A stretch of DNA of 64,000 nt from Phragmites australis (GCF_958298935.1 NC_084924.1:18697819-18761818); one strand, 5' to 3'; shown: positions 44,441-57,636, numbered from the stretch's first letter. The notes: generated by a model from the sequence alone, not told the origin. Numbers and translations are program-made.

Positions 44441-45426
44441 AAATATCCTAAATTCTCGCAACGTAGATTGATATACTGCATGAAATTGATTGTTTTAACT
44501 TTATAGCTTTAATAGCTAGAGGTTTACGAAAATTTCTTTTGAGTGCTATTTTTTGTAAATATTTGATTCTTCGATCTTATGGTCATAATTTGCTACTTGT
44601 GATCATAGCTATGTATTGTTGCTAGTTGGTTGATCACAAGTGGTAAAAATATCTTATATGTCCAACAATCATTCTCCCAAAAACCCTCATCAATCTTTTA
44701 GCTCAAAAATCTTTCTGTCAGCTACAGAGCCTGGATAGTCGGGCCCAACCCGGTGTATCCGGATTCTGGAGGTCCACAGCTCCCTGGCCACATTTGTCGA
44801 GTTGACAGAACCTGGAGTCTCTAGTTTTACCCGGATATTCCGGATTCTATCACTCAACCCGGAGGATCTAGGTTTCCCTCCTGGAAGACCCTCTCGGTTC
44901 CGAGTTTTACTCCAACCCGGAGTCTCCGGGTCCACCCCAGATACTCTGGGTAAGTCGGTCTTTTTCCCTTAACATGAAGTGTTACCCCTTCACTTCATCG
45001 TTTTACCTCTTCCTTCATCCTCTCACCATGGTGACCTCCCCTCCGGCGACTAAGAGATTCCATTGGGGATTCTTTCAAGTTCTTCATCTTTTGAGCCCCT
45101 CCTTTGGCTGGATTATCCGGACCTCCCTATGGATCATCTGCGGAATCATCAGTTGGACCTAAAGGTAACCCTAAAGACCTTCTTTTCCCGATCTCTCAAT
45201 ATCCTTCCTAGAGTCTTGCATTTCAATGGTTTGGAAATGCTTTGGACAAATGACTCAAATCCCATATCTTTCCCCTAGAGTCGGGCTACCCAGAGTATCC
45301 GGGTTGGCTCGGATACTCTGGGCTATCCAGTTTGGTTCATCTGAGCTATGTTCATCAATTCAAATCTTGTGCAATCCTTCTTGAATCTCAAGCATTCTCT
45401 TTATATCTATCTCAAGGTATATCAAG
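44441..45426 (+). other. Spacer between pol and env-like ORF of element F, with palindrome motifs
   Basis: No ORF with a domain. At 44730-44960 and 45285-45330 it carries copies of the same motif as the LTR (for example ACCCGGAGTCTCCGGGTCCA and GAGTATCCGGGTTGGC). Confidence 0.55.
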
Positions 45427-47155
45427 ATGGGCTGTAACAAGTTTGACTCTCAAACTAATCAAAGAAGGATGAAAGCTCGATTTGATCCGCATGCTCAAAG
45501 CGATGCTCCTCTGTAGTCGGCTGAATCTGGTGGAAATGGGAGTGGCAGTGGCAGCGGCAATGGCCATGGGCGTGTCCACAAGGCTACTAAATGGATGTCG
45601 GTCCCGTCGGGTGGGATTCAGATTGAAGAACTGGCTCAAACCACCAATGTGCCTCTTGGCACTACCTTGCCTCGAAAGAGATTAATGAAGCTAGCTAATA
45701 GAGGGAAAGGCAAAGCTGTGGCTTTAGGATCAAGAGATCATGGAGAAGAAAGTGATGAGGAACAAGAAGAAAGGGTATATGTGCAACCTTTAAAGCTTTA
45801 TCAACCCCTCAGAACATGCACTTTATCTGATGTGCCTAGGAGAATGGTGGATTACATGAAAAGGGTCGGCAGGGCTAAGAAAGAAAGAGAGGAGGATCCC
45901 TTTGACTATGAGAAGAGTATGACGGTCATCGCTTTTGGAATGATTTTATGGCAGATTTTTATGAAAGTGTGATCCTCAAGAAGAAGAAACATGTCTCTCC
46001 TATGCAATGGATTGACTGGGACTATATGGCTAGCAAGGATAATCCTATCTTCAATGAGGTCATTGTAGCATGTGAAGACAATAGGATTAAAAGAATCTTG
46101 GGGTTGAAGTATGATTGGAGTGTTGAGGTCATAGCTCAGTTCTATGCCACACTCCACTGTGATCATGAGGAGAACCAAATGATGCAATGGATGGTAGAAG
46201 GAGAGAGATATCAAATCAAGTATAGAACAGTTGATCGCTTATTTGGTTTTGATATTCGTGACTCAAGCAATACTAAAATCCATACTGAGTAGCAACTATC
46301 TTATGATGAATTGGATTTTATTTATGAGAGTTAAGGTCCAGTGACTCATGGCATCCCAAAGGCATGAGAGCTTTCTACATATGCCTAAATTTCTTGTTTC
46401 GTGCTACTTTAACTCCTAAAATTGGGATGCCACTACCGTTCAAGGATAGCTAGAAATATGCTTGCTAGAATGGCTAGTGAAAGTGAACCTTTCAGTGTGG
46501 TGGATTTCATCTAGGAAGAAATCCATATTACATCCTACACACCTAGCAGGAGTTGTATCTATGCCCCTTACATCATGTACATGATTAAAAAGGTCATAAA
46601 GAAGAATTTCTTCAAAGAAGTGAAGCATGAGCCCTATAGGGTGACGTTTATTAGCTCAAGATCCATTCCCGCTATGCCACCTTCCCCTCCTTTGACTTCT
46701 CCTAGTACCACTCAAAGGAATGCACCGAGGCATACACCTTCCTCTCATAGCACACCATCCTTTATCAAGAGCACACTAAAAGCTATTTTCAATGTTTGCA
46801 CTCATAATGCTATAAAGATAAAGAAATATAAAGACAAGACAAATGTGAGATTGAGAAGGTTTGAGGAGAGGCAAAAGGCTATTTTTTCTAATTTGAGGAT
46901 TGAGCCTCCTTGTTGTCTAGTTGCCTCAAAAGAAGATGTGAGTGAGCCATAAGTTTTTGAAAATCCTTGGGCTTGGTATGATGAAGCTCAAGTTGCTGTT
47001 GGGGGCACCGGAACATCTCATGCTCAAGAAATGGAAGAAGAATCTGAAGAAGAGGAAGAATACTATGGTGGTGCCGTGGAAAGTCCTCAAGATGATTATG
47101 ATGTAAGTGGAAGTGGGGATGGAGACAAAAATGAGGAGTATGAGGGCAGCGACTA
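45427..47155 (+). pseudogene. Env-like ORF of element F (SIRE/Maximus third gene), broken
   Basis: The ATG at 45427 opens MGCNKFDSQTNQRRMKARFD, followed by a stop at 45514 and a Gly/Ser-Gly-Asn-rich run. The frame 45595-45969 holds QIEELAQTTNVPLGTTLPRK, EESDEEQEE and SDVPRRMVDYMKRVGRAKKE. After a frameshift near 45950 come DFYESVILKKKKHVSPMQWI and FNEVIVACEDNRIKRILGLK, VIAQFYATLHCD and YRTVDRLFGF. A third segment has SYTPSRSCIYAPYIMYMIKK, a Pro/Ser/Thr-rich stretch, and an acidic EEESEEEEEYYGG tail ending at 47155. The position after pol is that of the env-like gene of SIRE-type elements. No convincing signal peptide or transmembrane helix was seen, so an envelope function is not supported here. 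The central part resembles sequences seen in other grass retroelements. Confidence 0.6.
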
Positions 47156-47640
47156 GTTCTCCATTTTTATTCTCTTTCTTTTTGGTGCTTGATGCCAAAG
47201 GGGGAGAGATATCTCAGTTTATTCCTTTTTGGTTTCTATTGGACATATAAGCATATTGCAATAATCCGGGATGGTGTGTGGTGTGCTTGATGTCACACTT
47301 TAAATTTGTAAGGACTCAAGTTGTTAGTGTGAGATAATGCTATGTGATGTGATGCTCGATGTAATGTTTGATGTGATGCCATTGTAATAATCCTAAGGTA
47401 GACCGTGTCACATGCATCTCATCTATCATGTTGACTCACACTTGTTGCACCTCATGAATGCTAAGATATAGGGGGAGCTCTTGCAAAATTTCTTCAAATA
47501 TGTGCATTAATCGTGATGTCAAAATTCAAATTTATCTAATGCACACATTTAGGGGGAGCTCATAATATATCTTAGGATTCAAAATCTTTAATTTAAAATA
47601 TCTTTTGTAAGATTTATTCGTGTTGTCATCGATCACCAAA
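47156..47640 (+). other. 3' untranslated spacer of element F
   Basis: AT-rich, with three GGGGGAG copies (near 47199, 47470 and 47551) before the true polypurine tract. No gene was seen. Confidence 0.5.
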
Positions 47641-47651
47641 AAGGGGGAGAT
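47641..47651 (+). other. Polypurine tract of element F
   Basis: AAGGGGGAGAT directly before the 3' LTR at 47652. Confidence 0.85.
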
Positions 47652-50600
47652 TAAAAGTGCATCTAGGCCCCCTATGTGGGTTTTGGATAATTGATGACAA
47701 ACTATTAAGGGACTAATGAGTTTAATGAGGTTTTGGACAGGTATTAGTCCCTTTGAAGAAGTAAATGTTGGTGTCCCTCAAAAGGAAAAGGGAAGCAGCA
47801 TATAGTTACTCAATAGATTTAAATTTATTTTATTTTCGAATTTGAGTATAGGTGCGTCGTACTATCAAGAGGGATGCATTTAGATTGACTTGAAGTTGGC
47901 TCAGAGCTCAAATAACTCTTTTAGACCAAAGATGAGAGGCACATATCACCCCATGAACACTGGATGTTTTAAAAATTATCGGGATCCAGAGTCTCCAGGT
48001 TGGCTCAGATACTCTAGGTGGCCGAAGTCTCAGGACAATGCTCCGGCAGGGGGTTCTCGGTATGTGGTTAGAGTTTAACCCAGAGTCTCCGTGTTAGCCT
48101 GGATACTCTGAGTGACCGGGGTCTCCGGACAATGCTTCGGCAAGGGGTTCTCGGTATGTGGTTGGAGTTCAACCCGGAGTCTCCGGACGATACTCCTGCA
48201 AAGAGTCTCGATTAGAGCCTAAATGTTTCACCTGGAGTCTCCGGGTTGACTCGAATACTCTGGGTTCTGTGTTCATCTGGACCCTCCGGGTAGGGTTCCA
48301 GACAGGCTCGTGGCAGTGTGATAAGTGCCAACCCGAAGTCTCTGGGTTGATATGAGGAACCGCCCAAATAGTATTCTAATTAAACATCAGGAGGATCATT
48401 ATTCATAATCACAACCTCGACGATTAACCAGAATACCATTCCGGTAGTCCCGGCACGTGTTTTGTGCCCAGGATCGGAACACATGCCTTCCAACTCAAAT
48501 ATCACAACACAGTTTAATAGAGAGCAAATAATTAAACTGGATTACAATTATTAAACATGCAACTGCTTCCACAATTTACAACAAAAGAGGAACAATAACA
48601 ACCATGCAGCGGAAGAAAAACCTATGCAACAAAAGAGTATGGAGCTGTATGCCCTTAGGCTCCATACCAAAAGCGCCGGAGTTCGGAGTAGAATGTGCTA
48701 CTCCTGCCCGCCACCCTGATCGGCAGGCACAAAGTAGCCGAACACAGCCTCTTCCTCGCCAACCTGACAACCTGAAAACAACTTAAGGGCAGCACCCCTT
48801 AGTATGAAGGTACTAGCAAGTCTTACACAGTATGAGTATATATATTCTCGACTCCAAGGATCATGCATTTAAAGCTGTAGCAAGGATTAAGACATGTTTA
48901 AATTCATTAAGCGGTAAGCAACCTAGACTCTAGGTGTAAGCAACTAACTTAACCAACCACCCACTCAAACCCTGCCAACCAACTGATCAGAACAGATATA
49001 TAAACAACAAGTGTATAAAAGTAAACCATTACCACCAAACCACCGACCACATACTGACCAAACCACCCAAACCAACCAATCCACAACCCACATCGAAACT
49101 CTACGACCAAAACATGGTCGCTCGGTGGAGATAAGCGATAGCGATGCTCATGACCGAGAGCGCGGCAGTTCGAACTGATTATACACCCTGCAGGGGATAC
49201 TCCTGGACCCACACGACACAGGGACCATACGGCTTGTGCCACCCGCTAAGATGCACACAAGGGGGTACCCGTGACAACCTTTCCCAACCAGGCCCAACCA
49301 TGTGGATCAACCATAGCTCGACATAACGGTATTAGAACTACTCCCCGAGCAAACTAATACCGCTAAAAGCCCGGACTCAAACCGGACTCACACCGTCTAT
49401 GACGAGGCCCACATGACCACGTCTGCGAAGGTAATCAGCTCGCCTACCATTATATCAGCATGTGGTGAGTAAGGTAAGTGCTAAAGCCGACTACACCGAC
49501 GATCGGTGCTTAACCGGTGTAAGCGGTCTACGGTGTCCGGGTTCCCTTCCCGAACTGCCTGAGGACTCCTCGTGAGCAGATGACACCCCTAACACTGCCC
49601 ACACCTCGTCTCAACTCACCACTCAACAACCGACACATCATCAACATAACCACAAATGTGAACAGGTAAAAAGCCCTAGGCTCGCGACAACGGTGGACGC
49701 CGTCGTCGACTTCTACCGGAAAGCCTAAGTACCACTAAGCATAGCGAACTAAAATTAGACCGCGACGACACCACTAGGTTCCAATGGAATAACACATGAC
49801 ACGTGACCGAAATGGAAGAATGCATAGGCATAGGTTCTACCCAACTCGGAACCCGACACATGCAATGTATACATCAGCGTAGATAACATATTAGATTTTC
49901 AATTGACACGGTGCAATATGATAGATGCTTGCCTTGCTGCCCTAGCTACTGCTCACAGCTACCCGAGTCACGATCACCACTGCGGGAACCTCCGGGGACA
50001 GACTCGTTCGCCTCGCTCGCCGGGTCGAAGTTCCCTGAGAGAATAACGCGTGAATGACGTTTCATAGTCTGTGACAACAGTGTAAAGCGCCGTGGTACGA
50101 GTTTAACACACTAACAATTTCCAAATTGAGATTAGGGTGAACCATTCAATTATCCTCGGATTAATTAAAGCATAACTAAGGCTTAAATCAATCTAGAATG
50201 CTAACTGCGCTAAAAATGAAGGTACATATTTTTATTAAACAGGGAATAAACCAACAAGATTTATAGAATTGATTTCATCAATTTTGGAGTCACCAATATT
50301 TAGTTATGAATTAATGAGGCTTTAAGCACATTACATTAACTAAAGAAATTCCAGCACATATTTCATGGTCACTAACAATTTTAACATGTAGAGCATGAGC
50401 ATATAAAGTTAACAAAATTTGCTTTACAATTTTTCGAGCCATATTCCATTTCTTCTGCATTTTACAATGTTTCAGCCGATTTATTAGTTCAACAAATACC
50501 CAATTTCGCATTTTCCGATTTTTCCGAATACTTAAATATCCTAAACCTTTTTCCACTCGGGTTCGGCCAGCCGCTGTGACTGACAGTGGGGCCGGCGTAT

Positions 50601-52854
50601 TTTGACCCGAGTCAAAATCGACTCGCGCCAGAACAGAGCGCAGCGCGGCCGGCCGGGGCTCGGGTTGAGCCCGCCGGCGGCGAGCGGCGCAGTCCAAGCG
50701 GCCGGGAAGGGCAGCTGCGGCTCCAGCAGGTGCGCGTGGATCCATTTGAGGCATACGTGGTCACCGGCGACGGCCGGAGAATGGCTAGCGGCAGCGGACG
50801 GCGGAAGCTACACGACGGCGGCTCGGTTTTGACTCGCCGACGACGAACGACGGCGTAATAAGCCTGGCCGAACGCACCTACGTGTTCTACGCGAGCACGT
50901 GGATCTAACGGCGTGTTTGCCGGCCGACGAGCTCGACGGCGGCACGGCTGGCGGCACGCGCGGGGAGGTGGCGGCGGCTCGACCATCGCGGAAACACGCG
51001 CCGGTGACGGGACGGAGGGAAAACGGCGCGCGCATAAGGTGTACAGGAGCACGGGGAAGCTCATCGTGCAGTCGGTTGGGCCGGAGAAGTGAGGACGCGG
51101 TGGGTCGACGAAGGACGGCAGAGCTCGGCTGCCGCCGTTGGGGAAGAAGGCGCGGACGGCTCCAATCCTTGCGGGAAACGGCCGGGGAAGGAAGGGAAAC
51201 GGCAGAGGAGGGCCTTGGCAACCTCCCTCGGTGCTCTACCTTGCTCGGGCTCGGCGGAACATGCCAGCGACGCGGTGATTTGGCCGGCGGCCAGTGCGTG
51301 TGCGTGTGCTCTGCGCTTTGCTTTCCGGCCGCGCGAGAGAAGGAGCAGAGAGAGAGATAAAGCAGAGGGCGGGGAGGGGAGGATAAGGACTGGGGGCTGA
51401 TCTTTTGGCCGGCAACGTGGAGGTGGCCACCGAAGTCAAGGATGGCGGTGCCGCATTGCTCTCTGAGAGCGGAAGAAGGGGGAGCAGAGGCTATGTCTGA
51501 GCGAAGGGGATGACAGGTGGGGCCGATGAACAGTAACCGCCAGGCAAAATATCTCCACCAATTTAGCCATCCATTTGAACACCTTCCCAAAGTCCAAAAT
51601 TGGTAAAACGAATTTTGTTTGAAACTAAAATTCACAAGGAACCCATTTGAACTTGTTTGACCCAGAATGCTTGAGCCAATTGTGAATAAAAATTTCTCAA
51701 AGATGCTATCCTTTCCAACTTGTGATAATTTTTATGCCTTCTAAATATTTCCCAAAAATTTGGGAAAAATCATTTATATTCTTCTCTTGGCATCTACTAA
51801 TTTCTAAAATTATCACCAGCCCTAGGTTCCATAGAAGTTTTAGGAGATGCTTCACAACATCAGTTAAACCCAGTTCAACTAAATTCGGTTTAATCCACAC
51901 TGCAAGTCTATATGGCTCAAAACGAAAACAAATGATGCTAATGATGCTCATTAGCACTTAATTACATGTTTAGAAACTCTGGGCCGTGACAGTTGACTCG
52001 TATACTCTGGGTCAGTACCAAATGTACTGTAACGGCTAGTTTTGGGGGGCTGGGTTTAAATATCCCCTCACATGCTCCTTCATTTTCTGTTGAACCAACT
52101 TGAGACAAAAGCATTCAAAGCTACTTTAGAGCACTCCCACTCCTCTAGTGCATTAAATCATGCAACAATTTGAGAGATGGGATTGGAAAAGTGTGATTGA
52201 GTGCTAGTGAGCAAAATTCCATTGTTTGAGCACTTGAGGTCTTCATCAAGCTGTCAACTCATGTTCTTTACTCTTGGAGCATGAAGCTCCTACATGGCTA
52301 GGCATCACCTGGTGAGCACCCAAGCTTGTGGAGTGCCTCGAGAAGTTTGTGAAGGTCATCCTCGCCTCCACAAGGGTAGAGAAAAGTTGAGTAAGCCCCA
52401 AGCCCGATCTCCATGGTCGCTTAGTGAGGATAAGGGTTGAGAGAGACCCAGCTCTTTGTGGGCACCTCAACGGAGAAATATGATCGTTTGATCCGAACTT
52501 CGGGAAACAAATTCGTAACTCATTTGATTTCTTTGTTGTTCTAGTTGTTTTTTTGGGTGATTTCCTCGATCTATGTGGTTGTGTGTTTCTAGCTGCAGGT
52601 GACCCTTTGAAAAGCCTTCATACATCCTTAAGAACATGTGGTAACACATGACATCCAATAGATTTACTTAGAATTTCATAGCCTTCGATTTCATGTTTCA
52701 TTTGAACTATGCGGGCAGAACCCAAAACCTCTGAACCTGGAGTATCCGGGTTGGCCTGGATTATTCAAAAAATTTAATCCACTATAAAGTTTCAAATTTC
52801 AGGAAATGCCTATTCACCCTCCGCCCCTCTCCTCTAGGCGACATCATACATTCA
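47652..52854 (+). repeat. 3' LTR of element F, split by solo LTR I
   Basis: The left part 47652-48350 and right part 51992-52854 together align with 37527-39002. The first dinucleotide is TA in place of TG. The right part ends ACATCATACATTCA, like the 5' copy. Confidence 0.88.
48351..51991 (-). mobile_element. Element I: Tekay-like solo LTR inserted in the 3' LTR of F
   Basis: 3641 bases. On the minus strand it starts TGTCACGGCCCAGAGTTTC, a start shared by many grass gypsy LTRs, and ends GGCGGTTCCTCATA. GTTGA is duplicated on both sides (48346-48350 and 51992-51996). It shows no pol, primer site or polypurine tract. Short phrases in its left part (for example around 48810-48830, GGTACTAGCAAGTCTTACACAGTATGAG) recall the layout of the element A LTR. 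The GC-rich part (50570-51500) contains a 275-codon minus frame (51635-50808), low-complexity and without a domain, so not called a gene. Confidence 0.78.
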
Positions 52855-53173
52855 GATGCAGCAGATGATGATGAAGGGGACATAGAGGAAGCAAACCGCG
52901 ATGATGTAGAAGCCGACTTGATGATGATCAGGAAGCAGATCGCTGCGAACGGTTGTTGTCGACGATGAAGCACATCACAAGCATTGATCGCTTCCTAAAA
53001 ACTTTATTCACCCTCTCCTGGTGCAGGATTCCAAGAGTGATGGGTTCTGGAGACCCGCTTTCTCGTTCGTCAGTGCAAGCTGGTACAGTGGGACAGAGCA
53101 GACTATGTATGGTGGAATAACAGAGGGAGGTAAAACCCTAATTGTGTATATTCTTTGTAGCGATGGCTGACAG

Positions 53174-53206
<33 letters not shown>

Positions 53207-53230
53207 ATCGCGTGGTTCAGACACACCATG
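52855..53230 (+). other. Right flank of element F, possible host coding fragments
   Basis: 52855-52965 reads an open acidic frame (DAADDDEGDIEEANRDDVEA, then DLMMIRKQIAANG). 53030-53140, after a TGGTGCAG acceptor-like site, reads SDGFWRPAFSFVSASWYSG. Neither was recognised, and the two do not join cleanly by a simple GT-AG intron. Confidence 0.25.
53174..53206. repeat. Compound (AT)n(GA)n microsatellite
   Basis: (AT)9 then (AG)n, uninterrupted. Confidence 0.9.
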
Positions 53231-54439
53231 ATCGGACTTTGTTATGTTCCACAATCGGATTCTTAATCGACACAATTTCCATATATTTATCTGTTTGCCC
53301 ACATAGCAAAAAGAATAAAACTACAAAAGGAGGCCGCGCATGCATAAGCAATTGGACCCGATGTCAGCGGACCATTCGTGCAGGTACCGTACACCCGCAC
53401 CCTTCGCCCCCACCTCGGCCCCAGCCCGGCGAGGCGAGCAAGCGTGTGCGTGTGTTCTCTTAGTCCACTCATCCACTCATGCTATGTGGGTGGAGAGGAC
53501 AATGCCTTGTAAGTTGGTCTCCCTCCACCTCCACCTCAACTAGCAAGGTGGGACTAAAAGATACACATCCATCTTCACATGGTTCGGACTTTAAGATTTA
53601 TTTGGAATTACTCAAATATAATGGGTTAAGTCCATATATTTTAACAATCCGCCACTAGATCTCAAAGTCAAAAAGAGATTTGCTTTTTCTCAAAACTGTT
53701 TGATATATCAGTGTTTCGATAAAGACTTATTAGGTTAAACATCCACCTAGACCATTAAGCTACACTCATTCACAACTCAAACAATGGACTATGCCTTGAA
53801 TTACAAGTTTTGTGTAAACAAGTTTCACTTCAAGTCATAACTGATAATTGGTTGCTAGTATGCTACCCCTCGGGTGGAGCATATAAGTCGTAGTCATTGG
53901 TATCTTCATGAGTTTATTAGAGATCACCCAAGTCTCACAAACTACAACCAACAATCATACTCATATATGTGTGTTCTTTCAAGAATGCCCTGTAGGATAG
54001 CATGTTTGCTAATTAAAGCCAACAGAACACGTTAAGGCAATAACCAACCTGCCTTATAGATTTCGAGAGTATTGTATCTTTACTTGAGTGGATTATGTGG
54101 TACTCTCATTTAGTTAACTAATAGCATGTTCTTCCCAGGTCCTAATTCATGGGATCTTCGGTCACATAGCTTTGGTTACCACTATGGTATAACTCACATG
54201 AGTTGCATACCTATCACATTCCATGTTAGCCCTTTTGTAAATAGATCTGTTAGGTTCTTATTAGCTATTTGGATAAATCGTCTTACATAAGTGACCTTCG
54301 AGGATCGAAGAACCAAATAACTATAAATGAACTATGAATACCCTAATATTTTGTGACTCTTCCACATGCATGATCGACATAGAAAGCATCTTAGAAATGA
54401 TCCATCCTCAGTGTACTCCTTGATACCTTCTTCAACTGA
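53231..54439. other. Unassigned AT-rich region
   Basis: No protein domain on either strand. 53560-53660 ends with TATATTTTAACA, which looks like a copia LTR terminus, but no matching start or primer site was found. Confidence 0.35.
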
Positions 54440-57366
54440 GTGTTGGTGATAAAAAGAGTGAGCACTTATCGTACTTAGCAAGTTGTAAAGGAAATAATAT
54501 GCATATGAAGGCTTTAACAAGGATATGATAATATGACTCTTTTGCATAAATCTACATTTAATTTGAAAACATTTGAAAAGCAATAGTAATTAAGTAAACA
54601 ACCGTAAATAACCATCCACCTTTAGATTCCAACCATCTTGACTTAAACAACTTTCTAACATCTTAACCAAAGTTCTCACCACCAAGGTTGAACACACCTC
54701 AATCACAGTTCCCACCATTATGATTAACAACACCTCATCTATGATTTCCACCATCACAGTTGATCAGACTAACCAAACCATCAAGTTTTAATTATGGTAG
54801 GTTTTCCATGTCATTCATAACCGTGAGCATGGCTGATTAACCAGTTTTCCACTCTGCAGAGGTTGCATATTTCCACAGGATATTTCATCCCATTTTGTCG
54901 AACATCTATTGGTTGACAGAAAACTTCTACACACTTACAAGATGTGCGCTAGGAATCCACTACAAAGCTTTTACAATGCCCTTTTTAGTACATGCATCCC
55001 CACTAAGGTTTCACCACCGCATGAATACACCTGAACAATGGAAGCCCCCTCTTGTGCCAATGGAACATACAGGAATGCACTTTTTCATTTCACACTATGA
55101 TCTGCACAACTCTAAGAGCATGCAAATTAATTGGCTAGACCTGTCACATACCACGCTTGTGGTTGCACTATAAACAAGGAAAGGTCAGCCCATGAACCGA
55201 TCCTTAGATTTGAGCAAGACTACCATAATTCCTACCGTACATTCTGTACCAATCTCATCATACCACATGCTCAAATCTCTATTGCATGTTGCTACAAAAA
55301 TTATATCATCATCTTTTATCATTGTTGCATAGGACCATTATCAACTTTTGTAGAATAATTATCATGATCACCATCCCGAAGAAAAGCTAAGCATCAACTA
55401 CCCTTAATCCAAACCATAACCAAGGTTGTTGGGAAAACTAGCGTAAAGCCTAACTCTTGGGATTTCCGACATAATTATCAGCATGCATGTTTGTAAAATA
55501 AAATATTTTAAAAGCCCGGATAAATATGTTCAAGAACACAACTTGCCTTCACTGAATTCAGTTGGGTCTTTAAAGTCTTGATCCTGCAGTCCTTCTAGCT
55601 CCTCTGAAACATTGGAGTCTACTCGCTAACATGCATGAAAATGCAACAAATGAAGACCAAGATCAAAAAAGAACCAAATAACACTCAACAAATATCATCA
55701 TACCCAGATAACACTTTCCCGAACAATCCAGTGAAAGAACGGGTCAAAACGGAATTACGGTTAACAAGTTATGAATTTCTAAAGATCAAACAAGGGCCAA
55801 AAAGATTAACTACATATCAAATAATGTAGCTAGAAATTTTCTAGATATTTTCCAAAGTCATTTATGATTTTCTAGAATTTTCTAGCATTTATTTGAATTA
55901 TAAAACTATTAAACAGAAATAAATAAACCTATAAAATTATTAAAACATAGTTTCCTAATTATTATTGTTTTCAGAATTATTTTACACTGAAAATCTATTT
56001 ATTGCGCAATATATAACATATATGAAGATAGCAACCAATAATAAATCAAAAAGAATACAAAAGGCTGATCGGGCTTGACACATAGGCAAAGATGTCCAAC
56101 TTGGCACTACCATGAAAGAAAACACGCTAATGGGGTTGCTGGGCATGTCAAGCGATGTGGCCTAACGTACAATGTTGCTGTCCCTAATGGCACCGTTAAG
56201 TTCATTAAATCCTAATCGTCCATCTCAAATTGAACGTCTTAAATCTATCTGGTGAACAAGTACGCATCCATCTAATCGTGACCGTTAACTCGAGTTCGGA
56301 CAACTTACCATGATCAGCTTCATCCCCAGCACTGAGAACAGAGACATAGAGAGCTCTTATAGCAATGCATCACCGGTGAATGGCGAAAAGCTCGTTGACG
56401 TGCTCCAAACACTCCGGCGTGAAGTGGAACAAGACCACATGCTCACGGTGAACATGGCAGGGCTATGGGTTGACGTCGGCAATGTGCGGGTGAAGATAGC
56501 GATGATGAGCGGTGGCTTGAAGCTCCAGCTCCCACCAGAGATGGGGTTCTAGATTGGCTAAGGGCCCAGTGAGTTAGTCAAAAGTTGTGCAATGCTCTAA
56601 GGAGGCGAAGGGGTCGCATATTTATACACGGGGGGCTCTACTATCTTTTAATCGACTTGGATTTGAAAAGAGGTGGTGACTGCGGTTCAAACTTGATTTT
56701 GACGATTCAAACGAGCTCGACCTCCTATCTCTTGGGCAAAAGCTCGTGTATGCTTCTTGGATTCTTCCTTGTTTTGATGCTTGGCTTATCTCTAGCTCAA
56801 TCTCGTGAATTTGGATGAGGTGCCATGCGACTGGCGATTGAGCATGCGAGGTCTTCTTGGGTTTGGCTTAGGCTTTATAAAATCCGATGTCGGCTTGAGC
56901 TTCCAGGGTCCACGGCTAATCTGTTTTGGCAGTTGGGCACAATCTTCGACCCAAACTCAACGGCATCCACCCGAGCTGAGATAGAGAGGGGAAAAGAGAG
57001 AGACCGACATGTGGGCTTGGTTGGTCACAAAGAGAGAAGAGGGAGACGGTGGTGGGTTGATTGGGCTGGCCAAGCGGCCAAGGCGGGAGAGAGGGGGAGG
57101 TGAAGAATGGGCCGACCAGTTTGACTGAAGGGGTTTCAGCCCAAAACATTTTTTCTATTTTCTAACCCTTTTCTATTTCCTTTCTCACACATATATAGGT
57201 ATATACATGTACATATACTTGTACAACATATACTCCTCTTTGTATACATTATATTAGCTCATATAAACAATCAACAATCAAACAAACAATCAATATATAT
57301 ATATATATACATATACTTATATTTATAAGAAAAATATATATATACATGTATATATGTGTGCTATAT

Positions 57367-57427
<61 letters not shown>

Positions 57428-57607
57428 CTTATAAAAAAATATCCCTCAATGTATATATGTATTTATATAGCACATATGCTCACATATATGTCTATATGCA
57501 TATATACACATATATTCACTTAGAGTTTTATTTTTGTTTTGCTAAACTTTTTTTTGTTCTTTTTGTAAAGGTTTTTTCTTGGGTTCATGGAATTTGGGCT
57601 ATTAGAA
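54440..57607 (-). repeat. 3' LTR of element D (left limit uncertain)
   Basis: Diverged relative of the element A LTR. The right end lies beside the polypurine tract. It includes a GC-moderate leader-like part (56080-57150) with short frames and no domain, and microsatellites near its right end. Confidence 0.55.
57290..57530. repeat. Microsatellite cluster, (AT)n and (GT)n
   Basis: (TA)n at 57292-57310, (GT)20 at about 57369-57408, followed directly by (AT)n to 57427, then irregular ATAT/CATAT repeats. Confidence 0.9.
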
Positions 57608-57621
57608 AACCTACTCCCCTT
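57608..57621 (-). other. Polypurine tract of element D
   Basis: The minus strand reads AAGGGGAGTAGG, the same position and nearly the same sequence as in element A. Confidence 0.7.
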
Positions 57622-57636
57622 AATTGAAAATCTTCC

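Larger units (their letters stand above)
37527..52854 (+). mobile_element. Element F: nearly complete SIRE/Maximus copia retrotransposon
   Basis: Two LTRs, primer site, gag with a coiled-coil-like extension, protease, integrase, RT, RNase H, an env-like ORF and a polypurine tract, all on the plus strand. This is the full layout of a SIRE/Maximus element: about 11.7 kb after removing the 3.64-kb LTR nested in its 3' LTR. Point mutations and frameshifts in every gene indicate it is no longer active. The two LTRs are clearly alike but differ at many bases. Confidence 0.9.

Noticed and set aside
50808..51635. 275-codon minus-strand open frame
   Set aside because: It lies in the GC-rich part of solo LTR I, is Arg/Ser/Pro-rich low-complexity sequence with no domain, and overlaps open frames on the other strand, as GC-rich DNA does by chance.
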